DNA of 11,370 nt, from contig CAKRTY010000024.1 in assembly GCA_934402125.1 (NCBI GenBank), positions 1-11,370 on the forward strand, given 5' to 3'. The position numbers and the translations under genes are program-made. The notes under the pieces are model-generated. The model searched no databases and was not told where the DNA came from. It was given only the letters and a program-made list of their open reading frames with translations. The stretch comes from an uncultured Anaerosacchariphilus sp. (lineage in GTDB: Bacteria; Bacillota; Clostridia; Lachnospirales; Lachnospiraceae). Of this stretch, positions 5,737 through 11,370 are shown piece after piece (the stretch's first letter is position 1; every line of letters starts with the position of its first letter).

Positions 5737-6615
5737 TTACTCGATATTCTGTATCTGTTCCCGGACCTTCTCAATTCCGGTCTTCAGCTCAATAGCATGA
5801 TTGGAAATCTCCAGATCATTGGCCTTGGAAAGAATCGTATTGGCCTCCCGGTTCATCTCCTGGGCGATAAAGTCCAGCTTCCGGCCTACGCTTTCCTTCT
5901 CCTCCAGCGTCGCCCGGGTATGCTCAATGTGGCTTCGGAGTCTCACGATCTCCTCGTCCACGCAGATCTTATCCGCAAAAATCGTCACCTCGGTAGCGAT
6001 ACGGCTTTCCTCGATCTGGGTATCCGCAAGCAGCTCCTTCACCTTATCCTCCAGCTTCGCCCGGTACTCTGCCACGATCTGCGGGGAACGCGCCTCCACG
6101 TAATCCACATGGGCCAGCAGCTCATCAAGCTTGGCTCCCAAATCCCGCTTCAGGTTCGCGCCCTCGGTCACACGGGTCGCTACGAACTGCTCGCAGGCGC
6201 CCTTTAAGGCCTGCTCCAGCAGCTTCCAGAGCTCTTCCTCGTCGTCCTGGACCTCTTCCATCACCAGAACCTCCGGATACCGGGACAAAGCCCCGACCTT
6301 CACATCCTGATCCAGACCGAAATCCTCCGCCATCTGCTTCAGATACTTCATGTATTCCGCAGCGATTTCCTTATTATAATGAAGCGCCACATTGGTCTCG
6401 GACAGATCCTCATAGGTGATGAAGACGTCCACCTTGCCTCGCTGGATATAAGTCTTCAGAAGACTCCGGATGGCAGATTCAAAATAATTCAGTTTCTTCG
6501 GCATCTTAATGGCCACGTCCAGATATCTGTGGTTGACGGACTTCATCTCCACCGTCATTTTCCGATCCCCTTCGGATATCTCACACCGGCCAAAGCCAGT
6601 CATACTCTTTACCAT
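5737..6615 (-). CDS. yicC: YicC/YloC family endoribonuclease-like protein
   Basis: A 292-residue YicC-family protein. Homologues are reported to have endoribonuclease activity (B. subtilis YloC) or to promote small-RNA decay (E. coli YicC); the role here is inferred from family. It begins MVKSMTGFGR, matching the family start, with the conserved VEMKSVNHRYLDV near residue 25. It ends with the highly conserved block GRKLDFIAQEMNREANT...SKANDLEISNHAIELK...IEKVREQIQNIE. The ATG with first base 6615 is preferred because a GGAG site lies about ten bases upstream. An upstream ATG (6717) falls inside the promoter -35 and adds an unrelated extension. It is first gene of the operon, 10 bases before gmk. 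The DUF370/RemA gene often found between yicC and gmk in Firmicutes is absent. Confidence 0.93.
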   Translation of the reverse strand: MVKSMTGFGRCEISEGDRKMTVEMKSVNHRYLDVAIKMPKKLNYFESAIRSLLKTYIQRGKVDVFITYEDLSETNVALHYNKEIAAEYMKYLKQMAEDFGLDQDVKVGALSRYPEVLVMEEVQDDEEELWKLLEQALKGACEQFVATRVTEGANLKRDLGAKLDELLAHVDYVEARSPQIVAEYRAKLEDKVKELLADTQIEESRIATEVTIFADKICVDEEIVRLRSHIEHTRATLEEKESVGRKLDFIAQEMNREANTILSKANDLEISNHAIELKTGIEKVREQIQNIE

Positions 6616-6693
6616 AATTGTTACTCTCCGCTCCGCAATGCAAGCCTGAGAATGCTGCGCATTCCGAAATTTTGCACTGCTCATTTGGATTTT

Positions 6694-6722
6694 ATTGTAG
6701 TTGAATTTTTTCCACATGTCAA
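6694..6722 (-). promoter_or_regulatory. Strong promoter of the yicC-gmk-rpoZ operon
   Basis: On the minus strand a perfect TTGACA (6717-6722) and TACAAT (6694-6699) are separated by 17 bases. The start is predicted near 6687, with a leader of about 70 bases before the yicC ATG. It overlaps the divergent rqcH promoter. Confidence 0.85.
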
Positions 6723-6729
6723 GTATACT
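6701..6729 (+). promoter_or_regulatory. Promoter of rqcH, interlocked with the yicC promoter
   Basis: TTGAAT (6701-6706) and TATACT (6724-6729) are separated by 17 bases on the plus strand, predicting a start near 6736 and a short leader of about 26 bases. The -35 lies within the spacer of the opposing yicC promoter. Confidence 0.75.
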
Positions 6730-6761
6730 GATCTAAAAAGCTTTTGAAGGAGGCCGTTTTC

Positions 6762-8501
6762 ATGGCATTTGACGGAATTACAGTATCCTGTCTCCGAAAG
6801 GAGCTGGCAGAAACCCTCACCGGCGGGCGCATTACCAAAATCGTCCAGTCCGAGGCGGACGAGCTCCTGCTTACCATAAAAAATAACGGGGAGCAGTACC
6901 GGCTGCTGCTGAGCGCCTCAGCCAGCCTGCCCCTGGTCTATCTGACCGATAAAAATAAGCCCGCGCCCATGACTGCGCCGGGCTTCTGTATGCTGCTCCG
7001 GAAGCACCTGGGCGGCGGACGGATCGTAGCGGTGACCCAGCCTTCCCTGGAGCGGATTCTCCATTTTCAGATTGAACACCTGGACGAAATGGGCGATCTC
7101 TGCCGGAAGACCCTCATTGTGGAGCTGATGGGCAAGCACAGCAATCTGATCTTCTGTAAGGAGGACGGCATGATTCTGGACAGCATCAAGCATGTGTCCC
7201 TGGCCGTCAGCTCGGTCCGGGAGGTTCTGCCCGGCCGCCCTTACTTTATCCCCCATACCCAGGACAAGCTGGATCCCCTGACCTGTCCCCCCCGGGAAAT
7301 GGTAGCTGCTATCTGTGAAAAGCCTGTACCGCTGGCCAAAGCCATCTACACCACCCTGACCGGTTTTTCCCCTGTGATAGCGGAGGAGCTTTGCTTCCGG
7401 GCCTCCCTGGAATCCGCCCGTCCCGCGGGCGCTCTTGAGGATGCGGAACGGGAAATGCTGGAGCACCAGCTTCTGCGCCTCGTGGAGAGCGTTCAGGCCG
7501 GTGATTTCGAGCCCCATATTTATTATAAAGAAGGAAAAGAGCCTGTAGAATTCTCCGCGGTTCCCCTGACCCTGTATGGGGATCTGGAGACAGACTCCTT
7601 TTCCTCTGTGTCCGCCCTTCTGGAGACCTACTACGCCTCCAAAAATACCCTGACCCGCATCCGGCAGAAATCCTCGGATCTGCGCCGGATCGTCCAGACT
7701 GCCCTGGAGCGGAGTCGCAAGAAATACGACCTGCAGAGCCGCCAGCTCTCGGATACGGAAAAACGGGAAAAGTACAAGATCTGGGGTGAGCTGATTCACA
7801 CCTACGGCTACGGCGTGCCGGAAGGCGCCAAATCCATGCAGGCGCTGAATTATTATACCAACGAGGAAATCACAATCCCGCTGGATCCCACTCTGTCCGC
7901 CCAGGAAAACGCCAAAAAGTATTTTGACAAATACGGTAAGCTCAAGCGTACCTTTGAAGCTGTAACCACGCTTCTGGCAGAAACCGGGGCAGAGGTGGAA
8001 CATCTGGAATCCATTCAGACCTCACTTGACATGGCTCTTTCCGAAGAGGATCTGGTACAGATTAAGGAAGAACTGGTGGAATCCGGTTATATCCGCAGAA
8101 AGGGCGGCGGCAAAAAGGTGAAAATCACCTCCCGCCCCTACCATTATATTTCCAGCGACGGCTTTGATATCTATGTGGGAAAAAATAATTATCAGAACGA
8201 GGAGCTGACCTTCCAGCTTGCCACCGGCAACGACTGGTGGTTCCACGCCAAAGGCGTACCCGGATCCCATGTCATCGTGAAAACCAACGGTCAGGAGCTT
8301 CCGGACCGGACCTTCGAGGAAGCCGGACGGCTGGCCGCCTACTATTCCAAAAACCGGGGCGGCGATAAGGTGGAGATCGACTATGTCCAGAAGAAGCAGG
8401 TCAAAAAGCCCGGCGGTTCCAGACCCGGCTTTGTGGTGTATTACACCAACTATTCCCTGATGATTGATTCGGACATCTCCGACATCCGACAGGTGGATTA
8501 A
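6762..8501 (+). CDS. rqcH: Ribosome quality control protein RqcH (NFACT family)
   Basis: A 579-residue bacterial NEMF/Rqc2 homologue, also annotated as FbpA/PavA-type fibronectin-binding protein. The characterised B. subtilis protein binds obstructed 50S subunits and recruits tRNA-Ala to add C-terminal alanine tails to stalled chains. NFACT-N starts MAFDGITVSCLRKEL, with PGFCMLLRKHL at 73-83. E121-L122-M123 matches a set reported essential in B. subtilis (E121/I122/M123). Glu97-Arg98 stands where B. subtilis has Asp97-Arg98. The middle part is charged and helical, probably helix-hairpin-helix and coiled coil. NFACT-R (about 460-575) has GFDIYVGKNNYQNEELTF and DWWFHAKGVPGSHV (491-504). The ATG at 6762 follows AAGGAGG; an in-frame TTG at 6744 sits at that site and is rejected. 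I see no terminator before the next gene. Confidence 0.95.
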   Translation: MAFDGITVSCLRKELAETLTGGRITKIVQSEADELLLTIKNNGEQYRLLLSASASLPLVYLTDKNKPAPMTAPGFCMLLRKHLGGGRIVAVTQPSLERILHFQIEHLDEMGDLCRKTLIVELMGKHSNLIFCKEDGMILDSIKHVSLAVSSVREVLPGRPYFIPHTQDKLDPLTCPPREMVAAICEKPVPLAKAIYTTLTGFSPVIAEELCFRASLESARPAGALEDAEREMLEHQLLRLVESVQAGDFEPHIYYKEGKEPVEFSAVPLTLYGDLETDSFSSVSALLETYYASKNTLTRIRQKSSDLRRIVQTALERSRKKYDLQSRQLSDTEKREKYKIWGELIHTYGYGVPEGAKSMQALNYYTNEEITIPLDPTLSAQENAKKYFDKYGKLKRTFEAVTTLLAETGAEVEHLESIQTSLDMALSEEDLVQIKEELVESGYIRRKGGGKKVKITSRPYHYISSDGFDIYVGKNNYQNEELTFQLATGNDWWFHAKGVPGSHVIVKTNGQELPDRTFEEAGRLAAYYSKNRGGDKVEIDYVQKKQVKKPGGSRPGFVVYYTNYSLMIDSDISDIRQVD

Positions 8502-8527
8502 GATTTTCTTAAGACGCCCCTGGCCAG

Positions 8528-8556
8528 TTGCTTTTTCACACCCAAACGCTTATACT
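8528..8556 (+). promoter_or_regulatory. Putative promoter of the SH3b-repeat gene
   Basis: TTGCTT (8528-8533) and TATACT (8551-8556) are spaced by 17 bases in the 121-base gap after rqcH. The start would be near 8563, with a leader of about 60 bases. An 8-base CTTAAGAC occurs at 8508-8515 and again at 8555-8562, overlapping the -10. The -35 is weak. Confidence 0.45.
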
Positions 8557-8622
8557 TAAGACAGAACGTATGAGCGATAACCGGCGCTGATACCATTTTT
8601 ATTTTCAAGGGAGGGTTTCATT

Positions 8623-9978
8623 ATGAAGCTTATGAAAAAGAAAAAACTGCTTTCCTTTTTCCTGATTTTTACACTTTGTTTCGGACTGCTTACGCCCGGC
8701 TTTCACTCCGAGGCAGCCAGAGCGACCGGCACTGTGAAGAACCGGATCCTGAATGTGCGTTCTTCCGCATCCACCAGCTCTTCCATCATCTGCAAGCTGT
8801 CCCAGGGCACGAAGGTGTCTATCATCTCTGAGACCACCGGCGACGACGGTCTGAAATGGTACGACGTATTCTTTGCCTACGGCGGCGACGCCAAAGAAGG
8901 CTTTATCCGTGCGGATCTGCTGAATGTATCCGGAAGTGTCTCCGGCTCCTCCGGCAGCTCCTCCAATACTTCCTCCGGCAGCAATGCTTCCGCCGCTTCC
9001 GGTCAGAAGTACGTAAAGCCTGCCGTAGCAATTATCCGTACCTACGCCTCCACTGGCGCTGACATCCGCACCCGTCTGGAAAAGGGTACCGCTGCCAGCA
9101 TCCTTTCCTCCAAGAAAGGCGATGACGGCAGAACCTGGTACAAGATTTCCTTCCAGAAAAATGGTTCCGGTATGGAGGGCTATATCCGCGGCGACCTGCT
9201 GGTTGATCAGAACCCGGGCGGCAGCTCTTCCGCTTCCACCGATGTATCCGGCACCCGCTATGTCAGACCGGACAATGGCGTATCCGTACGGACCTACGCT
9301 TCCTCCAACGCAGATATCCGCTCTACACTGGGCAAAGGAACCTCTGTCAGCCTGATTACCTCCAAGCAGGGGGACGACGGTCAGACCTGGTACAAGGTTT
9401 CCTATACGGTGGACGGTTATCAGATGAACGGTTATATCCGCGGTGATCTGCTGTCAGAGCAGAATCCCAACAGTGACTCCGGTTCTTCCTCCAGTGGTTC
9501 CTCCACCGGAAGCGCTACCACCGTCACCATCCGTCCTGCTGTCGTAAATATCCGTACCTACGCCTCCACCAGCGCTGACATCCGTTCCAAGCTGTCTGCC
9601 GGCACTACCGCCACCATCGTTTCCGAGAAGACCGGAAATGACGGAAAGAAATGGTACAAGATTTCCTATCAGCTGTACGGAACTACCATGGAGGGCTACA
9701 TCCGTTCCGATCTGGTCACCATGGGAGCAACTGCCAATACCAATACCTCCGCTTCCTCCGGCAGCAGCTCCTCCGGAAATACATCCTCCGGCGGCGTGGC
9801 CCAGGTTCGAAGCTATGCTTCCCCCTACGCGGACGTCCGGGCAACTCTGGAAAATGGTACTAAGGTAGCGATTATCAAAGAAAAAACCGGTGAGGACGGT
9901 CAGAAATGGACCAAGATTTCCTTTACCCAGAACGGGGAAAAGGTGCAGGGCTATGTGCCTTCCTCCCTGCTGAAATAA
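8623..9978 (+). CDS. Secreted protein with five SH3b repeats
   Basis: A 451-residue exported protein. The N-terminus has a Lys-rich n-region (MKLMKKKKLL), a hydrophobic core and a likely signal peptidase I site after HSEA (about residue 31). Five bacterial SH3 repeats follow, at about 35-101, 129-193, 212-277, 301-365 and 392-450. The shared pattern is (I/V)RTYAS..ADIRS.L..GT...I.S.K.GDDG..WYKISY, then GYIR.DLL. They are joined by Ser/Gly-rich linkers (about 102-127, 194-211, 278-300, 366-391). There is no amidase, peptidase, LPXTG motif or C-terminal membrane segment. The last repeat ends the protein. SH3b domains often bind peptidoglycan or cell-wall peptides, so it may be a non-enzymatic wall-binding or scaffold protein. 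The ATG follows AAGGGAGGG. It is probably monocistronic, with a strong terminator downstream. Confidence 0.88.
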   Translation: MKLMKKKKLLSFFLIFTLCFGLLTPGFHSEAARATGTVKNRILNVRSSASTSSSIICKLSQGTKVSIISETTGDDGLKWYDVFFAYGGDAKEGFIRADLLNVSGSVSGSSGSSSNTSSGSNASAASGQKYVKPAVAIIRTYASTGADIRTRLEKGTAASILSSKKGDDGRTWYKISFQKNGSGMEGYIRGDLLVDQNPGGSSSASTDVSGTRYVRPDNGVSVRTYASSNADIRSTLGKGTSVSLITSKQGDDGQTWYKVSYTVDGYQMNGYIRGDLLSEQNPNSDSGSSSSGSSTGSATTVTIRPAVVNIRTYASTSADIRSKLSAGTTATIVSEKTGNDGKKWYKISYQLYGTTMEGYIRSDLVTMGATANTNTSASSGSSSSGNTSSGGVAQVRSYASPYADVRATLENGTKVAIIKEKTGEDGQKWTKISFTQNGEKVQGYVPSSLLK

Positions 9979-10001
9979 TTTTGCTGAATCATATTTCAAA
10001 A

Positions 10002-10037
10002 AAACCGGCCAGGTGATAAATGTCACCCGGCCGGTTT
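10002..10037. terminator. Bidirectional terminator between convergent genes
   Basis: AAACCGGCC (10002-10010) pairs with GGCCGGTTT (10029-10037), and after one A-C mismatch GGTGA (10012-10016) pairs with TCACC (10023-10027) around a six-base loop. The plus side continues into CTGTTTTCTTATTTTTTC. The minus side continues into TTTTGAAATATG. It ends both the SH3b gene (stop at 9978) and the converging PLC-like gene (stop at 10067). Confidence 0.88.
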
Positions 10038-10066
10038 CTGTTTTCTTATTTTTTCATCACATGCTG

Positions 10067-10663
10067 CTATGCCGGACACAGATGTCCTTCCACTTTCTTT
10101 GCCGCAGCCAGATTTACCAGATTCAGGATCGCCTGTACTACCTGGTGGCAGACACGGACGATGTACTCGCAGTCCTCTTTGACCCCATGCTTTATCTTCA
10201 GATAATCCTCATGGGCTTTCTTAATGAAGCTGCAGACCGCTTCCGCAGTCTCAAACTTCTTTGCGTCAATCCGGGCGCGGAAGGCTTCTCCGCTTCTTAC
10301 ATAGGCCCGAAGCTGAAACTTCAGTTCCTTTTCGTAGATACAGTGATCCTTCAGGTTTCCATCGTAAATCTGATTGTGCGGATAGGTAAAATAATCCGCA
10401 ATATAGTGAACAATTTCACCCAGTCTGCGCATAAAGGCGCGACCGTTGTCCAGCAAAAGACCGGAGTCCGCGGACAATACACAGATACGTTCCTTCACCA
10501 TGTCAAAGGTTCCTGTAAACTCATGACGCTGGGTCAGAAAAGAAGGTTTGCAGTCGGGAAGAATACTTCCCAGATAAAAGGCCTTCCGGTGATGTGTCAT
10601 AACCGGAACCTGCATATCCTGCGCAATGTATCTGGCCAGTGAAATATGTGACTTTTTTCTCAT
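10067..10663 (-). CDS. Zinc-dependent phospholipase C-like protein, intracellular
   Basis: A 198-residue protein resembling the small zinc-dependent phospholipase C family of Clostridia. It starts MRKKSHISLARYIA and has FYLGSILPDCKPSF (29-42), RHEFTGTFDM (46-55), RRLGEIVHYIADYFTYPHN (79-97) and DHCIYEKELKFQL (106-118). Candidate metal ligands His6, Asp37, His47, His86, Asp90, His96, His107 and Glu111 follow the same order as those of B. cereus PLC (His14, Asp55, His69, His118, Asp122, His128, His142, Glu146), and the H-x3-D-x5-H and H-x3-E spacings are identical. There is no signal peptide or N-terminal Trp ligand, so it is probably cytoplasmic. The substrate is unknown. The ATG follows GGAGG at a good distance. 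A promoter lies at 10731-10759 and it diverges from a TetR-family gene. Confidence 0.82.
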   Translation of the reverse strand: MRKKSHISLARYIAQDMQVPVMTHHRKAFYLGSILPDCKPSFLTQRHEFTGTFDMVKERICVLSADSGLLLDNGRAFMRRLGEIVHYIADYFTYPHNQIYDGNLKDHCIYEKELKFQLRAYVRSGEAFRARIDAKKFETAEAVCSFIKKAHEDYLKIKHGVKEDCEYIVRVCHQVVQAILNLVNLAAAKKVEGHLCPA

Positions 10664-10730
10664 CTATTACCTCCATCCCACGGTTTGTTACCGCTTACAT
10701 AGTTTCCCCTCGTAAAATACCACCTTTCCT

Positions 10731-10759
10731 ATCATACTCTAATTATCTTTTGTTGTCTA
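10731..10759 (-). promoter_or_regulatory. Promoter of the PLC-like gene
   Basis: On the minus strand TAGACA (10754-10759) and TATGAT (10731-10736), each one mismatch from consensus, are separated by 17 bases. The start is predicted near 10724, giving a leader of about 60 bases with a small CGGT/ACCG inverted repeat at 10681-10693. Confidence 0.7.
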
Positions 10760-10871
10760 TCACTAACTTCTACAAGATTACATAAGTTTCCGGATTCCTT
10801 TTTGACTATTTTTGCAAGCCTCGGTTGTTTTTCATAAAAAAATGAACTTTTTATAAACTTTGTCAATTCCC

Positions 10872-10900
10872 TTGATCCAGTGTAGGAAATTTCGTACACT
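10872..10900 (+). promoter_or_regulatory. Promoter of the TetR-family gene
   Basis: TTGATC (10872-10877) and TACACT (10895-10900) are separated by 17 bases on the plus strand. The predicted start is near 10907, about 20 bases before the ATG, just leaving room for the ACGGAGGA ribosome binding site. Confidence 0.6.
10879..10900. promoter_or_regulatory. 22-bp palindrome, likely TetR operator
   Basis: AGTGTA (10879-10884) and TACACT (10895-10900) are inverted repeats flanking a palindromic GAAATTTC core (10886-10893), with one mismatched G/G pair at 10885/10894. The site fills the -35 to -10 spacer and includes the -10, so bound protein would block RNA polymerase. The position directly before a TetR-family gene suggests autoregulation. 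Confidence 0.6.
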
Positions 10901-10927
10901 AATCTGAGTTACGGAGGATAAAACACG

Positions 10928-11370
10928 ATGAAACACGAGATACAGAGTCAGGCCACGAAACAGGCGCTGGCAGATTCCCTGAGACAGCTTCTGACCCGGA
11001 AATCCTTTTCCAAGATAACGGTCACGGAAATCGTAGAAAACTGCGGGGTGAACCGCAAGACCTTTTATTATCATTTTGAAGACATCTACGCTCTGCTGCG
11101 CTGGATGCTGGAGCAGGATCTGCGCTCCGTGGTCATCAGTGAGGAGCTGACCTCGGATCCGGAAAAGGTGATCCGCTTCGTACTGGACTATATCAAGCGC
11201 AACCGATCGCTCCTGACCTGTATGCTCACAGAGCTGGGGCATGACGAGCTCCGGAATTTTCTCTATGATGATCTTTCCACTCCTGTCCGGCTGATTATCT
11301 GTAAAACAGAGCAGGAGCTGGGCCTGGTGATAGAAGAAGATTACCGGGAATATCTGGCTTCCTTCTTTAC
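10928..11370 (+). CDS. TetR/AcrR-family transcriptional regulator, 3' end missing
   Basis: The first 147 residues of a TetR-family repressor that runs off the right edge; related regulators are usually about 180-200 residues. The N-terminal DNA-binding domain has ALADSLRQLLTRKSFSKITVTEIVENCGVNRKTFYYHF (13-50), with the helix-turn-helix at about 29-50 and the typical TFYYHFEDIYALL. The visible ligand domain (WMLEQDL..., VIRFVLDYIKRNRSLLTCML...) looks like the TetR C-terminal class common in Firmicutes regulators of the DhaS type. The ligand is unknown. The ATG follows ACGGAGGA. The 22-bp palindrome over its promoter suggests autoregulation, and the divergent PLC-like gene is another possible target. 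Confidence 0.9.
   Translation, partial: MKHEIQSQATKQALADSLRQLLTRKSFSKITVTEIVENCGVNRKTFYYHFEDIYALLRWMLEQDLRSVVISEELTSDPEKVIRFVLDYIKRNRSLLTCMLTELGHDELRNFLYDDLSTPVRLIICKTEQELGLVIEEDYREYLASFF

Noticed and set aside
6616..6717. N-terminal extension of YicC from an upstream ATG
   Set aside because: The extra codons cover the promoter -10 and reach into the -35, and the family protein begins at MVKSMTGFGR.
6918..8003. 361-residue minus-strand open frame
   Set aside because: It lies wholly opposite rqcH and results from the GC-rich codon pattern; the rqcH frame is confirmed by NFACT motifs.
8508..8562. Two copies of CTTAAGAC around the SH3b gene promoter
   Set aside because: At eight bases they are short enough to be chance, and one copy mostly overlaps the -10 region; not reported as a regulatory site.
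8725..9972. Regularly spaced similar sequences that could suggest a repeat array
   Set aside because: They are diverged, in-frame protein SH3b repeats of about 60-65 residues, not CRISPR repeats with spacers.
9454..10026. 190-residue glycine-rich minus-strand frame
   Set aside because: It is the complement of Ser-rich SH3b linker codons and runs through the terminator hairpin.
10832..11242. 136-residue minus-strand frame
   Set aside because: It is antisense to the TetR-family gene, whose helix-turn-helix is clear.

Overview
The window looks like chromosomal DNA from an anaerobic, fairly GC-rich Clostridia member, most likely Lachnospiraceae. The evidence is strong AGGAGG-type ribosome binding sites, sigma-A-like promoters with 17-bp spacers, a DUF4250 small protein, a small intracellular phospholipase-C-fold protein, and an rqcH / yicC-gmk-rpoZ neighbourhood resembling the Bacillus yloA-yloC-gmk-rpoZ block. 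I see no tRNA, rRNA, CRISPR array, insertion sequence or prophage gene. The content is mostly core housekeeping, with a more accessory right third.

Layout. Positions 1-171 (-) hold the start of an unrecognised gene that leaves the window. Positions 258-779 (+) encode a cyclophilin-type peptidyl-prolyl isomerase. Its terminator is embedded in the 3' end of the convergent rarA (802-2127, -). rarA follows a membrane-anchored polysaccharide deacetylase (2141-2881, -, GTG start) and a four-helix membrane protein (2940-3374, -). Diverging from these is a TTG-started DUF4250 gene (3497-3670, +). A bidirectional hairpin separates it from nagB (3760-4491, -), which has its own near-consensus promoter. 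A long hairpin at 4681-4726 ends the operon yicC-gmk-rpoZ (6615 down to 4740, -). Its promoter physically overlaps that of the divergent rqcH (6762-8501, +). Then come a secreted five-SH3b-repeat protein (8623-9978, +), a shared terminator, a zinc-phospholipase-C-like protein (10067-10663, -), and a divergent, incomplete TetR-family regulator (10928-11370, +).

How the genes work together. yicC, gmk and rpoZ join RNA metabolism, GMP to GDP conversion and RNA polymerase assembly in one transcript. rqcH, whose product adds alanine tails to nascent chains on stalled 50S subunits, is driven from an interlocked promoter, so the two units probably compete for RNA polymerase. RarA acts at stalled replication forks. 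The deacetylase and SH3b protein act at the envelope, and NagB links amino-sugar catabolism to glycolysis. The TetR gene has a 22-bp near-perfect palindrome over its promoter, a likely autoregulatory operator.

No clearly novel multi-gene system was found. The best leads are regulatory architecture (two compact divergent promoter pairs and the TetR operator) and poorly characterised proteins (DUF4250, the PLC-like protein, the 144-residue membrane protein and the left-edge gene).
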